Assembly (NCBI GenBank): GCA_934777095.1
Contig: CAKVNP010000161.1
Location: 1 to 5,732 of the forward strand
Reading direction: 5' to 3'
Source of the DNA: an uncultured Clostridium sp.
GTDB taxonomy: Bacteria; Bacillota; Clostridia; Clostridiales; Clostridiaceae
Length of the DNA stretch: 5,732 nt
In this document: in pieces, positions 5,622-5,732 of the stretch
How positions within the stretch are numbered: the first letter of the stretch is position 1
How the letters are laid out: every line of letters starts with the position of its first letter
The notes under the pieces: model-generated
The model's database searches: none
Seen by the model: only the letters and a program-made list of their open reading frames with translations
What the model was told of the DNA's origin: nothing
Position numbers and translations under genes: made by a program

Positions 5622-5682
5622 GGAAAATGTACTATTTAAAGACGAATATTGAAAAAAAGTGAAAATATAGGGGGAAAAACGC

Positions 5683-5732
5683 ATGAAAAGTTTAATTTTA
5701 GTCACATCACCACCAGCATGTGGGAAGACTCA
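5683..5732 (+). CDS. P-loop NTPase or kinase-like protein (3'-truncated)
   Basis: Only the first 16 codons are in the window (MKSLILVTSPPACGKT). The start is well supported by AGGGGG at 5669-5674, 8 nt before the ATG. A hydrophobic beta strand (SLILVT) leads directly into a Walker A loop, SPPACGKT (residues 9-16), with K15 and T16 as the expected phosphate and Mg contacts. The first loop position is Ser, not the usual Gly or Ala. A P-loop this close to the N-terminus with a PPxxGKT form is typical of small AAA-type or nucleotide and polynucleotide kinase-like proteins. The rest of the fold lies outside the window, so substrate and function cannot be stated. It is transcribed divergently from alr, behind a long and possibly regulated leader. 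Confidence 0.75.
   Translation, partial: MKSLILVTSPPACGKT

Larger units (their letters stand above)
5296..5682. other. 387-bp intergenic region between alr and the P-loop gene
   Basis: I find no convincing protein gene here on either strand. It holds a probable leftward promoter for alr, a terminator-like hairpin, two candidate rightward promoters and several short palindromes (each listed separately). Between the rightward promoters, further possible RNA hairpins are ATTTTTAT/ATAAAAAT (5487-5505, perfect 8-3-8) and TAGTCC/GGATTA (5510-5527, with one wobble). GTCCT (5512-5516) could also pair with AGGAC (5583-5587) to close a larger domain. I compared it by eye with T-box, purine, lysine, SAM, cobalamin, ZTP and c-di-GMP-I leader motifs and recognised none. 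Confidence 0.55.

Noticed and set aside
5607..5654. Short ORFs starting ATG at 5607 and 5620 as leader peptides for the P-loop gene
   Set aside because: Each is about 10 codons, lacks a ribosome binding site, and overlaps the proximal promoter.
5460..5682. A known riboswitch or T-box leader
   Set aside because: No conserved core I know is present, such as the T-box GGGTGG-type element or purine, lysine, SAM or ZTP motifs, and no terminator precedes the gene.

Overview
The window is about 70% A+T, with A/T-ending codons (many AGA, ATA, TTA), strong GGAGG-type ribosome binding sites and short intrinsic terminators. This suggests a low-GC Gram-positive anaerobe, most likely Clostridium sensu stricto or a close relative. 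The assignment rests on composition and gene style only; no rRNA or other marker is present. It looks like ordinary chromosome. I see no insertion sequence, phage, CRISPR, tRNA or rRNA.

Left part, all on the + strand. The window opens inside a U32-family (TrhP-like tRNA hydroxylation) gene that ends at 747 with a clear terminator. A short promoter region leads to a tightly spaced two-gene unit, 861-1793 and 1795-2361. It encodes a membrane-anchored extracytoplasmic protein and a multi-pass membrane protein, neither of which I recognise. A roughly 200-bp A/T-rich gap follows, with a weak terminator-like hairpin, a good sigma-A-type promoter and an inverted repeat around that promoter. Then comes a GH13 alpha-glucan-active enzyme (2640-3977). 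Directly upstream is a 26-codon ORF (2563-2643) with its own ribosome binding site, whose stop overlaps the enzyme's start as ATGA.

Right part. The GH13 gene converges on alanine racemase (alr, minus strand, 4135-5295). The gap between them is filled by a roughly 125-bp imperfect palindrome centred near 4066. Its two inner hairpins act as back-to-back terminators, one per gene, and its outer A/T-rich arms resemble a dispersed clostridial repeat. Upstream of alr is a 387-bp intergenic region holding a probable alr promoter and two candidate rightward promoters. One of these has a perfect 7-3-7 palindrome exactly between its -35 and -10 boxes. The rightward promoters face a P-loop NTPase gene that begins at 5683 and leaves the window after 16 codons.

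The genes do not form one pathway: tRNA wobble modification, unknown envelope proteins, cytoplasmic alpha-glucan breakdown, D-alanine supply for the cell wall, and an unknown ATPase or kinase. The points most worth following are regulatory or structural: the palindromic terminator element, the coupled leader ORF, and the spacer-located operator. I found no convincing new multi-gene system.
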